From assembly GCA_017538775.1 (NCBI GenBank), contig JAFYIF010000061.1, positions 1 through 5,567 of the forward strand: a stretch of 5,567 bases of DNA, given 5' to 3'. The position numbers were made by a program, and so were the translations under genes. Shown piece by piece: positions 5,319 to 5,567 of the stretch (within the stretch, counting starts at the first letter, position 1; each line of letters starts with the position of its first letter). The DNA comes from Oscillospiraceae bacterium (lineage in GTDB: Bacteria > Bacillota > Clostridia > Oscillospirales > Oscillospiraceae). The notes under the pieces were generated by a model. It was not told the origin of the DNA, ran no database searches, and was given only the letters and a program-made list of their open reading frames with translations.

Positions 5319-5525
5319 ATGGCCCTGATCGGCGTATTCCGCGGGACCCACATTGAAACCGACCAAACCTTCCCGCAGGGACAGCAGTTTTTGCTGATCC
5401 CCATCGACGGAGCGCGCAAAATGAATCCGGACAAGGCTCGGATGATCCAGAAGCTCTACGGCAGCGTCCCCGACAGCGGGTATTCGTATGAATCGGTGCG
5501 GCAGGAGCGCAGGGAACGACTATGA
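5319..5525 (+). CDS. Small protein, probable type II antitoxin (VapB-like partner of a PIN toxin)
   Basis: This is a 68-residue protein starting MALIGVFRGTHIETDQTFPQ. The ATG at 5319 is chosen over upstream in-frame codons because AAGGAGG (5305-5311) lies 7 nt before it and a good promoter precedes it. The N-terminal half reads like a small beta unit, 'GVFRGTHIETDQTFPQGQQFLLIPI', resembling antitoxins whose first domain has the pattern G-x-[FY]-x-G-x-x-[IV]...P-x-G-[QK]. The C-terminal part, LYGSVPDSGYSYESVRQERRERL, resembles the G-S/C-x-x-D...S-x-E-x-[IV]-R-x-E-R tail seen in antitoxins that wrap around PIN toxins. Its stop TGA overlaps the next ATG (ATGA), the usual coupling of such pairs. 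No exact family is assigned; the antitoxin call rests on these patterns plus the neighbour. There is no signal peptide or membrane segment. Confidence 0.62.
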   Translation: MALIGVFRGTHIETDQTFPQGQQFLLIPIDGARKMNPDKARMIQKLYGSVPDSGYSYESVRQERRERL

Positions 5526-5567
5526 GATTGCTGATCGACACCAAGATGTTATAGAATACGCCGTGGC
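5522..5567 (+). pseudogene. Start of a PIN-domain (VapC-like) toxin gene, apparently frame-disrupted; runs off the right edge
   Basis: The ATG at 5522 overlaps the antitoxin stop and gives MRLLIDTKML, then TAG at 5552-5554. PIN toxins characteristically begin with 'M-x-x-L-[LI]-D-T-N-[VI]', where the Asp (here Asp6) is a metal-binding catalytic residue, so MRLLIDT is a good match broken just after it. If two bases of AAGAT (5543-5547) were extra, the frame would read D-T-N-V-I-E-Y-A-V, a canonical continuation; a one-base loss would give D-T-N-D-V-I-E-Y-A-V. The real ORF may therefore be a pseudogene, or the base run may be a sequencing error. Only 46 bases are visible, so the rest of the gene and the shifted frame cannot be tested here. 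Confidence 0.5.

Noticed and set aside
1..5567. CRISPR array, IS element, tRNA or rRNA
   Set aside because: No regularly spaced repeats, transposase-like frame, terminal inverted repeats, cloverleaf or rRNA-like sequence was seen.

Overview
The window looks like chromosomal DNA from a GC-rich Clostridia bacterium, most likely an Oscillospiraceae-type gut Firmicute. The GC content is high, yet the signals are typically Gram-positive: strong AGGAGG ribosome sites, consensus SigA promoters, and a Gram-positive L10 leader with an attenuator. The lineage is inferred from these traits and from protein character; no search was run.

Minus strand, 1-1480. An rplJ-rplL operon encodes the ribosomal stalk proteins L10 and L7/L12. 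Its promoter is near-perfect (TTGACA, 17 bp, TATACT), and a leader of about 148 nt carries an L10-binding structure overlapping an intrinsic terminator. The operon ends at a clean hairpin terminator. Three bases beyond its U-tract is the -35 box of the promoter for the next gene, a solute-binding lipoprotein (amino-acid ABC transporter type) that runs off the left edge.

Plus strand, 1627-5219. Diverging from rplJL is a compact three-gene operon: an SPFH/Band-7 protein with three C-terminal zinc ribbons (YdjI-like), a two-zinc-ribbon protein with a C-terminal membrane anchor (YdjG-like), and a secreted, membrane-anchored TPM-domain protein (YdjH-like). This matches the ydjG-ydjH-ydjI part of the Bacillus subtilis pspA-ydjGHI membrane-stress operon, where YdjI with YdjG/YdjH links PspA to the membrane. 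Here the order differs, no pspA is visible, and the promoter looks like an extended -10 SigA type rather than SigW. A strong inverted repeat closes the operon.

Plus strand, 5254-5567. A second promoter drives a 68-residue protein that looks like a type II antitoxin. Its stop overlaps (ATGA) the start of an ORF reading MRLLIDTKML-stop. This resembles the N-terminus of a PIN-domain (VapC-like) toxin with a frame disruption right at its active-site motif; the window ends 13 bases after the stop.

The most useful points for a second look are the broken PIN toxin beside an apparently intact antitoxin, the pspA-less ydjIGH-type operon with an expanded zinc-ribbon tail, and the readable L10 attenuator.
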